DNA from: Bacteroidia bacterium
Lineage (GTDB): Bacteria > Bacteroidota > Bacteroidia > Flavobacteriales > Flavobacteriaceae
Length of the DNA stretch: 64,000 nt
NCBI GenBank assembly: GCA_030427735.1
Contig: JAUIBP010000001.1
Span: forward strand, 124,001 to 188,000
Reading direction: 5' to 3'
The translations under genes were made by a program, and so were the position numbers. Each line of letters starts with the position of its first letter. Position 1 is the first letter of the stretch. A model generated the notes under the pieces. That model saw only the letters and a program-made list of their open reading frames with translations, did not search any database and was not told the origin of the DNA. Positions 52,884 through 61,730 of the stretch are shown here, piece by piece.

Positions 52884-53939
52884 TTATTTCAAATTCTCAT
52901 TAAAAAAACTTTCTAATTTATCAAATGGAATTTTATCCATTTGGTCGTATAAATCGGTATGCACTGCGTTGGGAACTATCAACAATTCTTTAGGTTCGGC
53001 AGCAGCTTCAAAAGCCGTTTCGCTAAAATATCTAGAATGCGCTTTTTCTCCTGCAATAATCAAAACTGGTCGTGGGGAAATTTCTTTTATATATTGTAAA
53101 ATCGGGGCATTCATATTTGTAACAGGATTTGTTAAAGACCACGATCCATTTGAATTTAATGAACGTGAGTGAAACCCTCTTGGCGTTGTATAATAAGCAG
53201 CGTATTCTTTTACAAATTGCGGTACGTTTTCAGGAAGATTTTTCAGTCCTGTAGGACCGTATGCAGGTTTACCATTTTCAGCATCTTTCCATCGTTGTTC
53301 ACCAATTTGTATATATTCTTTGTTGCGCTCTTCTGCTGTTTTTGAATCGTAGTAACCATTTGCCGTGCTTCTAGAAATATCGTACATCGTAGAAGTTGCT
53401 ACTGCTTTTATACGTTTGTCTGGAGCAGCAGCATTTAGTGCATATCCGCCAAAGCCGCAAATCCCTAAAATTCCAATTTTATTTCTATCAATATTTTCTT
53501 GTAACCCTAAAAAATCGACCGCAGCACTAAAATCTTCTGTGTTAATGTCTGGTGAAGAAATGTTTCGGGGTTCGCCACTGCTTTCACCTGTATAAGAAGG
53601 GTCAAATGCTAAAGTTGCAAAACCTCTTGCCGCCATTTGATTGGCATACAATCCAGAAGACTGTTCTTTCACAGCGCCATAAGGACCGCTAATTGCAATT
53701 GCAGGTAAATTATTTCTGCCATTTTTAGGAAGGTATAAATCGCCTGAAAGCGTAATGCCAAATCTATTTTTGAAGGTTACTTTTTGTCTTGTTACGTTGT
53801 CGTTTAAATTAAACGTATAGTGTTCTTCTGTTTTTGCCATGGTATTTGTTTCTGCTATTGTTGGATTTTCTTTTGTTTTATCTTGACACGCCCCCAAAAT
53901 CATAATGGCGCCTATCAGCATTATTATTCTAATTTTCAT
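52884..53939 (-). CDS. DLH-like alpha/beta hydrolase lipoprotein
   Basis: About 351 residues from the ATG at 53939; lipobox AIMILGAC. The alpha/beta-hydrolase fold is shown by ISGPYGAVKEQSS, FATLAFDPSYTGESSGEPR and the nucleophile elbow ILGICGFGG, where Cys stands at the nucleophile position as in dienelactone hydrolases; the His is probably in NAVHTDLYD. Substrate unknown. Its start overlaps the cupin stop by 11 bp, so it is the third gene of a coupled operon. Confidence 0.88.
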   Translation of the reverse strand: MKIRIIMLIGAIMILGACQDKTKENPTIAETNTMAKTEEHYTFNLNDNVTRQKVTFKNRFGITLSGDLYLPKNGRNNLPAIAISGPYGAVKEQSSGLYANQMAARGFATLAFDPSYTGESSGEPRNISSPDINTEDFSAAVDFLGLQENIDRNKIGILGICGFGGYALNAAAPDKRIKAVATSTMYDISRSTANGYYDSKTAEERNKEYIQIGEQRWKDAENGKPAYGPTGLKNLPENVPQFVKEYAAYYTTPRGFHSRSLNSNGSWSLTNPVTNMNAPILQYIKEISPRPVLIIAGEKAHSRYFSETAFEAAAEPKELLIVPNAVHTDLYDQMDKIPFDKLESFFNENLK

Positions 53940-54456
53940 TCTTATCTTTTTCATTAAAATCTTTATTATACACATTCTCTCTTACGGGTTCTTGCCAATC
54001 AACAATTCCTTTTTCTGTATTCGGAACGATGTACAGCTGCTGCAAACCTACTTTAGGACTAGCACCGTGCCAGTGTCGCACATTGGGTGGACATTGTATA
54101 ACATCGCCTTTTTTTATGGTTTCAATAGCTTGTCCCTCAATTTGATGATAGCCAACGCCATCGGTAATAATTAGTATTTGACCTGAAGGATGCGAATGCC
54201 AATTGCTTCTTGCTCCAGGTTCAAAATAGACATTGCCAACAGCTGTAGTAAAAATGGAATCAACAGTTACCAATCCAATATTGTATGCGTTTCCTGTAAA
54301 ATATGCTGCCGAACCTTTTTCTCCTTGAGGAAAAATAGCATCTAATTCGTTATGGTTAATTTCTATATTTTCTGATTTTTTTTCGGAGTCCGAATTGCAA
54401 GCTATTAGTAATAGACTTCCCATAAAAAACACCATTGTTTTAATATAGCTGTACAT
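53929..54456 (-). CDS. Cupin-domain lipoprotein
   Basis: About 175 residues with a lipobox (GSLLLIAC). A single cupin domain carries the metal-binding pattern NWHSHPSGQILIITDGVGYHQ (motif 1, given as span residues about 80-100) and VRHWHGASP (motif 2). It closely resembles the cupin part of the cupin/CMD protein at 37299-38549, including the WHGAS segment. ATG 54456 is preferred over TTG 54489. It is the middle gene of the acetyltransferase-cupin-hydrolase operon. Confidence 0.87.
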   Translation of the reverse strand: MYSYIKTMVFFMGSLLLIACNSDSEKKSENIEINHNELDAIFPQGEKGSAAYFTGNAYNIGLVTVDSIFTTAVGNVYFEPGARSNWHSHPSGQILIITDGVGYHQIEGQAIETIKKGDVIQCPPNVRHWHGASPKVGLQQLYIVPNTEKGIVDWQEPVRENVYNKDFNEKDKNEN

Positions 54457-54481
54457 ATATTTTAGTTTTGGTTTAATGGTT

Positions 54482-55048
54482 CTATTCAAGTGTTTTAATA
54501 ATTTTTGCAGGAATGCCTCCTACAATGGTATTATCAGGAACATCTTTTGTTACGACAGAGCCTGCCGCTACAACAGCATTTTCTCCTATGGTAACACCTT
54601 GTAAAATAGTTGCGTTTGCTCCAATCCAAGCATTTTTTTTAATATGAATGGGTTTAGGAATAAGCGCATGTCTTTCCTTTGGATTTAAAGGATGGCCTTC
54701 TGAAAGCAGACTTACATTAGGAGCGATTAATACATTGTCGTCAATAGTAACGCCTCCTAAATCTAATATGGTACAATTGAAATTAATGAACACATTTCTA
54801 CCTATTTTAGTATGCTTGCCGTAATTGATGTAAATTGGCGTAAAAACAGTTACACTTTCGTCAATTTTCGAAGCCGTAATTCCACTTAATAAATCTCTAA
54901 TTTCTGTTGGATTGGAAGATTGGTTTATTTGCAGTAACAAGGCTTTGGTTGCAAATGACGCTTCCCGCATTTTGTAGGCTTCTGGATCGTTTGGCGATAT
55001 GATTTCACCTTGCTTAAGACGATTAAAAATCTCTGGTTTATTCATCAT
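54482..55048 (-). CDS. Maa/LacA-type sugar O-acetyltransferase
   Basis: 188 residues. The N-terminal Mac domain ([18 protein letters not shown]) is followed by a left-handed beta-helix of hexapeptide repeats ([14 protein letters not shown] through [19 protein letters not shown]). The catalytic His is in [11 protein letters not shown]. It acetylates a sugar hydroxyl using acetyl-CoA. First gene of a three-gene operon and divergent from an AraC gene; its -7 box TAATTTTG is at 55066-55073. Confidence 0.92.
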   Translation of the reverse strand: MMNKPEIFNRLKQGEIISPNDPEAYKMREASFATKALLLQINQSSNPTEIRDLLSGITASKIDESVTVFTPIYINYGKHTKIGRNVFINFNCTILDLGGVTIDDNVLIAPNVSLLSEGHPLNPKERHALIPKPIHIKKNAWIGANATILQGVTIGENAVVAAGSVVTKDVPDNTIVGGIPAKIIKTLE

Positions 55049-55065
55049 ACTAATTTATTACAATG

Positions 55066-55073
55066 CAAAATTA
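55066..55073 (-). promoter_or_regulatory. -7 box TAATTTTG of the acetyltransferase operon, with operator-like site 55097-55131
   Basis: Exact TAnnTTTG, 17 bp from the start codon. At the fixed 23-bp distance upstream, bases 55097-55131 match 12 of the 21 invariant positions of operators A-D, including A-T-CG and TTAT in half 1. It may be a diverged operator for the neighbouring AraC. Confidence 0.5.
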
Positions 55074-55150
55074 CGATAGACATTTATTACATTTGTTACA
55101 AATACTTCGTTTATAATGTCAAATATCACACAAGCTAATAATAGTTGTTT

Positions 55151-55984
55151 ATGAATACTTCAGAAGCACATTTTCCTCGTATCATGCTACTAGAATTGAT
55201 GAGCCTTAACGATTTTCCAATTGATTTTCAGAAACACTATCACACGCATTTGCTTTGCCATAGTGGGCATCTTTCTTTTTTGTTTAACGGAACTAAAATG
55301 AATTGTAAAAAAGGTGAGTTTTTATTTTGGTTTGCAGATAGTAACTTATCGCATTTGAAATTTTCGAAGGATTTTAAATCTTCTGTTTTACTTGTAGAAA
55401 AACAATTTTTAGATGAGAATGTCCCCGACCAAAATTTAAGTATAGATGCAATCTTACACTCGCGACAATATCCTGTAAAGCAATTAAATGAAAAAAGTGA
55501 CTACGACAGGATTTTAACTAACTTTCTGTTATTACACAGCAAATATCAAGATAAAGAACATCGCTTTTATGATGAAGCTTTAAAATTACAAATGCGACTT
55601 TTTATTCTTGAAATGTGGCACACTTTTACAAAAGAATACGAACGTAGAAAGCGTAGCTTACAGTCTGGAACGCTTTATGAGCAGTTTATGCATTTGGTGC
55701 AATTGCATTGTTTAAAAGAACGTGAAGTTCAATTTTATGCCAATCAACTTCACATAAGCGCCAAGTATCTAAATTTTGTTTGCAAGAAAAATTCAGACAT
55801 TACCGCTTCCCAATGGATTCAACGTTATGCAAAAGAACGTATTATTTTGTTGTTGGAAAACAAGCGTTTGAACATTGCGGAAATCGCTGATGAAATGGAC
55901 TTTTCCAGTCGCTCATTTTTTACGAGATATGTGAAAAAGATTCTGGGTGTCACGCCAAGCGCTTATAGAAATCGGCTTGATTAA
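55151..55984 (+). CDS. AraC-family transcriptional regulator
   Basis: About 277 residues from the ATG at 55151. The sensor half begins QKHYHTHLLCHSGHLSFLF (cupin-like). The double HTH is EVQFYANQLHISAKYLNFVC and IAEIADEMDFSSRSFFTRYVKKILGVTPSAYR. It is divergent from the acetyltransferase-cupin-hydrolase operon, its probable target. It is less similar to the 49679 and 51791 AraC proteins than they are to each other. Confidence 0.88.
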   Translation: MNTSEAHFPRIMLLELMSLNDFPIDFQKHYHTHLLCHSGHLSFLFNGTKMNCKKGEFLFWFADSNLSHLKFSKDFKSSVLLVEKQFLDENVPDQNLSIDAILHSRQYPVKQLNEKSDYDRILTNFLLLHSKYQDKEHRFYDEALKLQMRLFILEMWHTFTKEYERRKRSLQSGTLYEQFMHLVQLHCLKEREVQFYANQLHISAKYLNFVCKKNSDITASQWIQRYAKERIILLLENKRLNIAEIADEMDFSSRSFFTRYVKKILGVTPSAYRNRLD

Positions 55985-56096
55985 AAGCACATGCAGGTAA
56001 TAATATTCTTTGGTCTTAAACGTCCAGTTTTAGTTTGCGTACAACCTAATAAACAATAGAAATAGTGCCTTAGTGGAAGTTCCCCCCTTAACACTC

Positions 56097-56159
56097 TAAT
56101 AGATTGTTTAAGAAAAAGACTGGTATGATACCAAATGAGTATCAGCAGTTGAATTGATG
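56097..56159 (+). pseudogene. Relic of an araC gene 3' end (63 bp, copy of 50509-50571)
   Basis: 63 bp match bases 50509-50571, the last codons, stop and following 3 bp of the AraC gene 49679-50569, with about four mismatches. The frame still reads FKKKTGMIPNEYQQLN and a stop. Nothing upstream is preserved. It lies in the same orientation as the source. Confidence 0.85.
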
Positions 56160-56229
56160 CTATTATTTCTTCAACTATATATTAAAGCCCACGAGGTCTT
56201 AGAGCAATTCAACTCTAGATTATTAAAGT

Positions 56230-56265
56230 AAAACCCAAAAAAATTAAATTATTTTTTTGGGTTTT
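56230..56265 (-). terminator. Terminator of the rhamnose operon
   Basis: Perfect 14-bp stem, AAAACCCAAAAAAA (56230-56243) with TTTTTTTGGGTTTT (56252-56265), loop TTAAATTA. It lies 28 bp past the permease stop. Confidence 0.85.
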
Positions 56266-56292
56266 ACTATTAACTTTTAGACAAGCGGTAAA

Positions 56293-57714
56293 TTAGTTCA
56301 CAATATATTTTTTCTGATAGACCTTACTGAATATTAAAAACAAAACGCCACATAATAACCACGCAGGTAAGGTTAAAAATGATAAAAACACATCAAACTG
56401 CACCGAAATAAAGTAAAATACGCCTGCACTTAAAATCCATGCATAGAACACGGCTTTATTAAATTTTACGCCCGTTTTTTCGGCAAAAAAGTTTTGTATA
56501 CCAAATTGTTTTCCAAAGAAATATTCAAAAGCAATAACAGCACCAATAGGAGCTAAAATAAAACCATACAGCGCCACAAAATCTAATAATTTCATTGCGA
56601 AAGCAGGGAACAAACCAGCAAGAGTAGCTACCATTCCAGCGAGTATGGTAACCCAAAAAGTAGACACTTTAGGTATAATGGCCTGAAAAGCCAATCCTGC
56701 CCTGTAAATTGTTGGATTAGCAGTGGTCCAACCTGCAAGTACAACAGCTATAATACCAAATACCCCAATAGCGTTATAGGCCAATGGCCCCGGTGCTACA
56801 GAAGGTGCTTCTCCTGCTTGCAACATCGCTTGCGCTTCTGGCGATTTAATATATACTGCATACAGTAATGCAGCAGCGATCCACGCCATATAATGACCTA
56901 CATACATTCCAGCTGCCGTGGTCCACGCAGCTCTTGGCTTTTTAGCAAAACGGAATACAGTTAAGTCAGACATCCCCACATGCATAGCAGCATTGGCAAA
57001 CCAAGACCAAATAACCACATGCCAAAAAGTATATTTTATTTGTCCAGGAAAAGGCTCTGAACCCTCTCCCCAAATATTCCAAAAATCAGAAAAACTATTC
57101 ACCCCTAATTGTGTTAGCGCTACTATACCACAGGCTAAAAAGGCTAGAACAATTACGGGCGACATCCAGTTTGCCGCTTTGGTAACGGTATCGTATCCTT
57201 TTGCAGCAATTAAAGAAATAACAGCTCCTATAACAAGAACAATAACTATCCATGTAAAACCATTGGGCATGGTATCTGTAAGCTTGGGCATTTCCATATT
57301 AAACGGAATACCAACTGCCGTAGCCGATACGGTAATCATTGAGCCTGCTAAAAAGCAAAATAGTACACCATTGGCTAAATTATAAATGGTGACTAAGTTT
57401 TTTCCGCAAATTTTTTCCAGATGATAATATAACGTCAATCGATATTTAACAGCTATTTCCGCAGTTAAAAATCGCCAACTAAGTACAGCAAGAAAATTTC
57501 CTAAAAGTAACCCTACAAGAAGATCGAAAGCACTAACGCCCGTGGTTAAAAACAAAGGGCCTATAACAAATTCTGTACCAGCAGCGTGTTCGCCGGCGTA
57601 CATTCCTAAAAAACTTTTCCAGCTTTTAAGTTTCGATTGCGGTACGGGTTCTCTTTCGAATTCGCCACCAGCGATGTCTTCAATAACATCATTTTCAATA
57701 CTGTATTGTGTCAT
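56293..57714 (-). CDS. NCS1/purine-cytosine permease-family transporter in the rhamnose operon
   Basis: 473 residues with about twelve hydrophobic helices. The N-terminal SWKSFLGMYAGEHAAGTEFVIGPLFLTTG and the region GWTTANPTIYRAGLAF resemble the nucleobase:cation symporter-1 (cytosine permease) family. It is the last gene of the L-rhamnose catabolic operon, a place where a sugar permease (RhaT and others) is expected. No other transporter gene is in the operon, so I infer that it imports L-rhamnose or a downstream metabolite such as lactate. Sequence alone cannot show this. Confidence 0.85.
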   Translation of the reverse strand: MTQYSIENDVIEDIAGGEFEREPVPQSKLKSWKSFLGMYAGEHAAGTEFVIGPLFLTTGVSAFDLLVGLLLGNFLAVLSWRFLTAEIAVKYRLTLYYHLEKICGKNLVTIYNLANGVLFCFLAGSMITVSATAVGIPFNMEMPKLTDTMPNGFTWIVIVLVIGAVISLIAAKGYDTVTKAANWMSPVIVLAFLACGIVALTQLGVNSFSDFWNIWGEGSEPFPGQIKYTFWHVVIWSWFANAAMHVGMSDLTVFRFAKKPRAAWTTAAGMYVGHYMAWIAAALLYAVYIKSPEAQAMLQAGEAPSVAPGPLAYNAIGVFGIIAVVLAGWTTANPTIYRAGLAFQAIIPKVSTFWVTILAGMVATLAGLFPAFAMKLLDFVALYGFILAPIGAVIAFEYFFGKQFGIQNFFAEKTGVKFNKAVFYAWILSAGVFYFISVQFDVFLSFLTLPAWLLCGVLFLIFSKVYQKKYIVN

Positions 57715-57755
57715 GTTTTAGTTAGTTTGTAGTTAATTGGGATGTTTAAAATGAA

Positions 57756-58907
57756 TTAATAGGTTATTAAATGTTGCGGAAGGTCGGTTACACGCTCACA
57801 ACATAATTGTTCCATAACTTGTTGAAGTTGCACTTTTAACAGAGACATGGTATGATTTCCGCCTTGTTTTCCTAAGGCTGCTGCTCCATACATAAAAGTG
57901 CGCCCCATAAAGGTGAATTTTGCACCACTGGCCATGGCACGGGCAATATCTGGCCCCGAACGCAGACCACTATCCACCATCACTTCTATTTGATCGCCAT
58001 ACGTATCTGCTATAGATTTTAAAGGCTTTATAGTCGATTCTCCAGCATCTAATTGTCGGCCACCATGATTAGACACAATCACCCCGTCTAATCCCAATTT
58101 AATTGCTTGCTCGGTATCTTCTAACGACGCCACACCTTTAAGCACTAATTTTCCTTTCCACATATCGCGAATAGGTTTAATCTTTTCGGCATTTAATCGT
58201 CCGGAAAAGGTAGCGTCCATAAATTTCCCTAGTTGTTTTAAATCTAAACCTTTTGGCATATACGGTTTAAGGTTTGCAAAATTAGGCTGACCATGTTTTA
58301 AGGTTTGAATGGCCCAATTAGGTTTTCCTAAAATTTGAAGTATGTTTTGCACACTCATATTAGGTGGCATGGCTAAACCGTTACGAATGTCGCGAGGCCT
58401 AAAACCAAAAGTAGGCACATCGCACAAAATAACCAGAACAGGGCATTGTGCACTTGCAGCACGATTAATAATATCGTCTCTCAATCTGTTTTCTGTAGGA
58501 TGGTATAACTGAAACCAAGCGTTACCTTCGGTAAGCTCGCTAATGCGCTCGATACTGCTTGTAGTAACCGTACTTAAAATAAACGGCAGATTGTGTTTAA
58601 AAGCTGCTTTCGCTAAAATTTCTGGGGAATTTGGCCACATTAGTCCTTGAAGTCCAACAGGAGCTACCCCTACAGGAGCATCGTACTCTTTCCCGAATAA
58701 GGTGGTTTTAATGCTAGAACCTTCGTAATCTTTTATATAATTTACTTTTAGTTGCACATCGCGTAACTCGGATGTGTTTCGGTGTAAATTAACATCTTCA
58801 TTACAACCGCCATCTAGATATTCGAAGGCAAACCTCGGGATGTTTTTTTGAGCTTTATTGCGTAAATCGTCTATAGACGGATATTTCGTGTTAAAAGATA
58901 ATGCCAT
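57756..58907 (-). CDS. lldD: FMN-dependent L-lactate dehydrogenase (alpha-hydroxy-acid oxidizing protein)
   Basis: 383 residues, the LldD/glycolate oxidase family length. FMN-binding TIM-barrel motifs: PVGVAPVGLQGLMWP, VLKGVAS (Lys), and SNHGGRQLDAGESTI with the catalytic His-Gly-Gly-Arg; DSGLRSGPDIARAMASGA binds FMN phosphate. It oxidises L-lactate to pyruvate. In this operon L-lactate is the product of the RhaEW dehydrogenase domain, so it closes the rhamnose pathway. It is 41 bp before the permease gene and 9 bp after the kinase gene. Confidence 0.92.
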   Translation of the reverse strand: MALSFNTKYPSIDDLRNKAQKNIPRFAFEYLDGGCNEDVNLHRNTSELRDVQLKVNYIKDYEGSSIKTTLFGKEYDAPVGVAPVGLQGLMWPNSPEILAKAAFKHNLPFILSTVTTSSIERISELTEGNAWFQLYHPTENRLRDDIINRAASAQCPVLVILCDVPTFGFRPRDIRNGLAMPPNMSVQNILQILGKPNWAIQTLKHGQPNFANLKPYMPKGLDLKQLGKFMDATFSGRLNAEKIKPIRDMWKGKLVLKGVASLEDTEQAIKLGLDGVIVSNHGGRQLDAGESTIKPLKSIADTYGDQIEVMVDSGLRSGPDIARAMASGAKFTFMGRTFMYGAAALGKQGGNHTMSLLKVQLQQVMEQLCCERVTDLPQHLITY

Positions 58908-58916
58908 AATTTAATT

Positions 58917-60296
58917 TTAGGTTACAATAAACGGAACGTGTTTTTGTAAGGCATAATTATGTCTTAAAAATTTTGAATTTAGTTTTACATCGGAAATTGA
59001 AATCGCTGCCCCTAAAGCCGACCCTAACGAGGATGTTGTAGTGCGTAATTTCATATCTCTTAAATAGTGCGATAGTAAATTTATAAATACATCGTTAGCA
59101 GTAAAACCACCATCTATATACAATTTATTTGCTTTTGTATCGCCCATTGCAATTTTAATACTTTTAACTTGCAATTGTACAATTTCCAGCATTAAATGAT
59201 GATATGCCGTTTCGAAACATTTGTAAGGTAATTCGTTAAAATCAACCTCCTCTGTGTGCAGGGCATCTGCCGAATCTAAATTGAAAAAGGGTTTAAAGTT
59301 TTCTGTTATCTTCGCGTACATATTATAATCGAATGTTACCGTTTTATGGTAATCGTCGAACACCCGGTAATGACGCGCTAATTTTTGTACATTTTGTCTG
59401 TAAAAATTTCCTAAGAAAATACGAGACGATTTTACGGCCTTACCATTAATTCGCATATAATTAATACATCCTGATGCGATATCGGATTGCGTTAAAACGC
59501 CATCGGAAAACGGGTTTAAAGAGATACTCCATGTACCTGTAGACACCAAAATAAAAGGCTTTTTACTACTACGCACATAAGGCAATAAGGCCGAAGAACT
59601 ATCGTGAATCCCAACACCAATTTTAATACGTTTTCCGTTATAATTCATATTAATACTGGTTTCGGTAGATACTATTGGAGGGAGTATTTTATGTAATTCT
59701 TCTTTGTATACCCACTCGTGATAGTCTTTGGTTTTATAACTCCAAAGTGCTGTATGGCACCCTATACTGGTGTATTCGCTTAACGGAATACCAGTAAAAA
59801 TGTAACTTAAATATTGAGGAAAGTGTAAGCTGTATTTAATCTTTTTAAAAACGTCTGGTTTATAATGCTTCAACCAGTACAATTGCATACCAGAATTTAA
59901 CATGCCAGAATTATTAGATCCTGTTTCTTGCGACAATTCAAGCTCTGGACCGTATTTATCGTAAAATGAATCGATACAAGCTTGATCCATTGGTTTTGTA
60001 TAATTATAAAGCGGCGTTAACACTTTACCATTTTCATCTATATGCACCATACTGGCTCCATAAGTTGAAAAATTGATGGCTTTAATTTTATACTCTTGGG
60101 CTTCAAGAATTTTATGAAACAAATCTTTTAACCAGGCTTGAAGCGCAGGAAGGTTTTCGGTTGGATAACCATCTTCGTCCTGAATTTCTTCAAATCGGGT
60201 ATATTCGCGATAAACTTCTTTAAAATCTTTATCGAAAAGAAAGAATTTTTTATTGGTTTTTCCTATGTCAAATACAGCAGTTACTACTTTTTTCAT
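58917..60296 (-). CDS. rhaB: Rhamnulokinase (FGGY-family carbohydrate kinase)
   Basis: 459 residues of the FGGY kinase family. The N-terminal ATP-binding phosphate loop is VFDIGKTNKKFFLFD, the sugar-binding Asp is in IGVGIHDSSSALL, and the adenosine segment is LYIDGGFTANDVF. The first loop with Lys-Thr-Asn-Lys resembles rhamnulokinase and related L-sugar kinases. It phosphorylates L-rhamnulose at O1. Substrate is inferred from the adjacent rhaI and rhaEW; fuculokinase is the alternative. Confidence 0.88.
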   Translation of the reverse strand: MKKVVTAVFDIGKTNKKFFLFDKDFKEVYREYTRFEEIQDEDGYPTENLPALQAWLKDLFHKILEAQEYKIKAINFSTYGASMVHIDENGKVLTPLYNYTKPMDQACIDSFYDKYGPELELSQETGSNNSGMLNSGMQLYWLKHYKPDVFKKIKYSLHFPQYLSYIFTGIPLSEYTSIGCHTALWSYKTKDYHEWVYKEELHKILPPIVSTETSINMNYNGKRIKIGVGIHDSSSALLPYVRSSKKPFILVSTGTWSISLNPFSDGVLTQSDIASGCINYMRINGKAVKSSRIFLGNFYRQNVQKLARHYRVFDDYHKTVTFDYNMYAKITENFKPFFNLDSADALHTEEVDFNELPYKCFETAYHHLMLEIVQLQVKSIKIAMGDTKANKLYIDGGFTANDVFINLLSHYLRDMKLRTTTSSLGSALGAAISISDVKLNSKFLRHNYALQKHVPFIVT

Positions 60297-60312
60297 TAAT
60301 TAGTTTATTCTT

Positions 60313-61593
60313 TTATAATCCTGTAGCGATGGTGTGTTTTCCGCGCTCTTCTATTAAGGTTTCTCTAATATTTAAACCTCGGTAAGCTGCCAACGGATTC
60401 AAAGCACCGCCAGCTTGTAAACGTGCTTGAGCCAATAACGGACGAACATCGGTACGGTAAGCGTTTTGTAAAATTTCCTGACAAGCCACGACATCGTGTG
60501 CTAATTGGGCTTGTTTTAATTGTGCCTGATCTACAAGCAATGCTTTGGCATAAGCTTCTTGAATGGCTTCTAACGACTGTATTAAATCTTCTAAGGGATC
60601 TTTTATATTATGGCTGGCATCGATCATCCACGATAATTCTGGATTCTGCGGATTGTTTTGCATACCGTATACCAATTCGTTAAAAATTAAGAACAAAGCA
60701 TAAGGTTTTACACTGCCCACGGTAATGTCGTCATCGCCATATTTACTATCATTAAAATGAAAACCTCCTAATTTCCCTTTATACATCAGGGTAGATACTA
60801 TTTGCTCTATATTGGTATTAGGCAAATGATGCCCTAAATCTACCAAAGTAAAGGCTTTATCGCCGCAGGCATTAGCCAACATAAACGAGGTGCCCCAATC
60901 CTGAATTACCGTACTGTAAAAATTAGGTTCGTAAGGTTTGTATTCTATAAATAATTTCCAGTCGTCTGGCAATGTGTTATAAATAGCTTTTAAACTGTTT
61001 TCGGTATGGTTTAAAGCGGTTTGAAAATTGTGTTGCCCCGGAAAATTAGAACCGTCGGCTAACCAAACGGTTAAACTTTTAGAACCTAACTGCTCGCCTA
61101 TTTTAATAACGTCTTGGTTATGTGCAATAGCTTGCGCTCTTACCGCTTCGTCGGAATTGCATAACGAACCATATTTATAAGTTTCTTTGGCGTTAGGCTG
61201 ATCTTGAAAGGTGTTGGAATTTACAGCATCGAACTTTAAATTTAAAGCCGAAGCTTGTTCCTTAATAGCATTGTAATCTTCTGGAACATCCCACGGAATA
61301 TGAAGCGATATGGCACCAGCGGTTTGGGTTAATGCGTGAATAAGCCCTACATCGCTTAATTTTTGTTCTAGGTTTGAAGGTTCTCCGTAAAACGAAAAAC
61401 GTCCAAAGCGTGTTCCTCCGGCTCCCAATGCCCAACTCGGTATGGCTACTTGAAATTTAGCCAATTGGTTAACAACAGTATTGGTATTAATATTTTGTTT
61501 TTCTAGCGTGTTGGCCAAGAAATCGAATTGATTTTGATGCGCCTCGCTAGATTTTTTATTAAAATCGGATATATGTGATTGTGATAATTTCAT
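60313..61593 (-). CDS. rhaI: L-rhamnose isomerase, RhaI type
   Basis: 426 residues. It matches the Pseudomonas stutzeri-type L-rhamnose/sugar isomerase, a TIM barrel with two metal ions: PSWALGAGGTRFGRFSF, LFIEYKPYEPNFYS (Glu), LVDLGHHLPNTNIEQI, and GGFHFNDSKYGDDD carry the metal ligands. It turns L-rhamnose into L-rhamnulose. This is the alternative to RhaA and is usual with the bifunctional RhaEW. It follows rhaEW after 137 bp that contain a hairpin and AAACTAAC repeats. Confidence 0.93.
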   Translation of the reverse strand: MKLSQSHISDFNKKSSEAHQNQFDFLANTLEKQNINTNTVVNQLAKFQVAIPSWALGAGGTRFGRFSFYGEPSNLEQKLSDVGLIHALTQTAGAISLHIPWDVPEDYNAIKEQASALNLKFDAVNSNTFQDQPNAKETYKYGSLCNSDEAVRAQAIAHNQDVIKIGEQLGSKSLTVWLADGSNFPGQHNFQTALNHTENSLKAIYNTLPDDWKLFIEYKPYEPNFYSTVIQDWGTSFMLANACGDKAFTLVDLGHHLPNTNIEQIVSTLMYKGKLGGFHFNDSKYGDDDITVGSVKPYALFLIFNELVYGMQNNPQNPELSWMIDASHNIKDPLEDLIQSLEAIQEAYAKALLVDQAQLKQAQLAHDVVACQEILQNAYRTDVRPLLAQARLQAGGALNPLAAYRGLNIRETLIEERGKHTIATGL

Positions 61594-61611
61594 GTCTTGT
61601 AATTTTTAAAT

Positions 61612-61651
61612 AAAACCTTTCACTGGTGTATTTCAACCCATGAAAGGTTTT
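61612..61651 (-). terminator. Intercistronic hairpin between rhaEW and rhaI
   Basis: AAAACCTTTCA (61612-61622) pairs with TGAAAGGTTTT (61641-61651), loop 18 nt. On the minus strand it is followed by TTTTATTTAAAA, a poor T-tract. It lies 18 bp before the rhaI start, so it may be a partial terminator or an mRNA processing/stability element. Confidence 0.55.
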
Positions 61652-61652
61652 T

Positions 61653-61715
61653 TAACAAACTAACAAACTAAAAAACAAACTAATTAGTAAACTAACAATA
61701 AACTAATTAATAAGT
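61653..61715. repeat. Degenerate AAACTAAC tandem repeat
   Basis: Five to six imperfect units of AAACTAAC/AAACTAAT in the rhaEW-rhaI gap. No known function. Confidence 0.45.
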
Positions 61716-61730
61716 ATTGTATTGCATTGG

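Larger units (their letters stand above)
55985..56292. other. 308-bp intergenic region with araC relic and terminator
   Basis: No intact gene. It contains the araC 3' relic (56097-56159) and the terminator of the rhamnose operon (56230-56265). The first 110 bp hold nothing I recognise. Confidence 0.6.

Noticed and set aside
57756-58907. Glycolate or mandelate oxidase assignment for the FMN enzyme
   Set aside because: Motifs do not separate these, but the rhamnose operon produces L-lactate, so L-lactate dehydrogenase is the better call.
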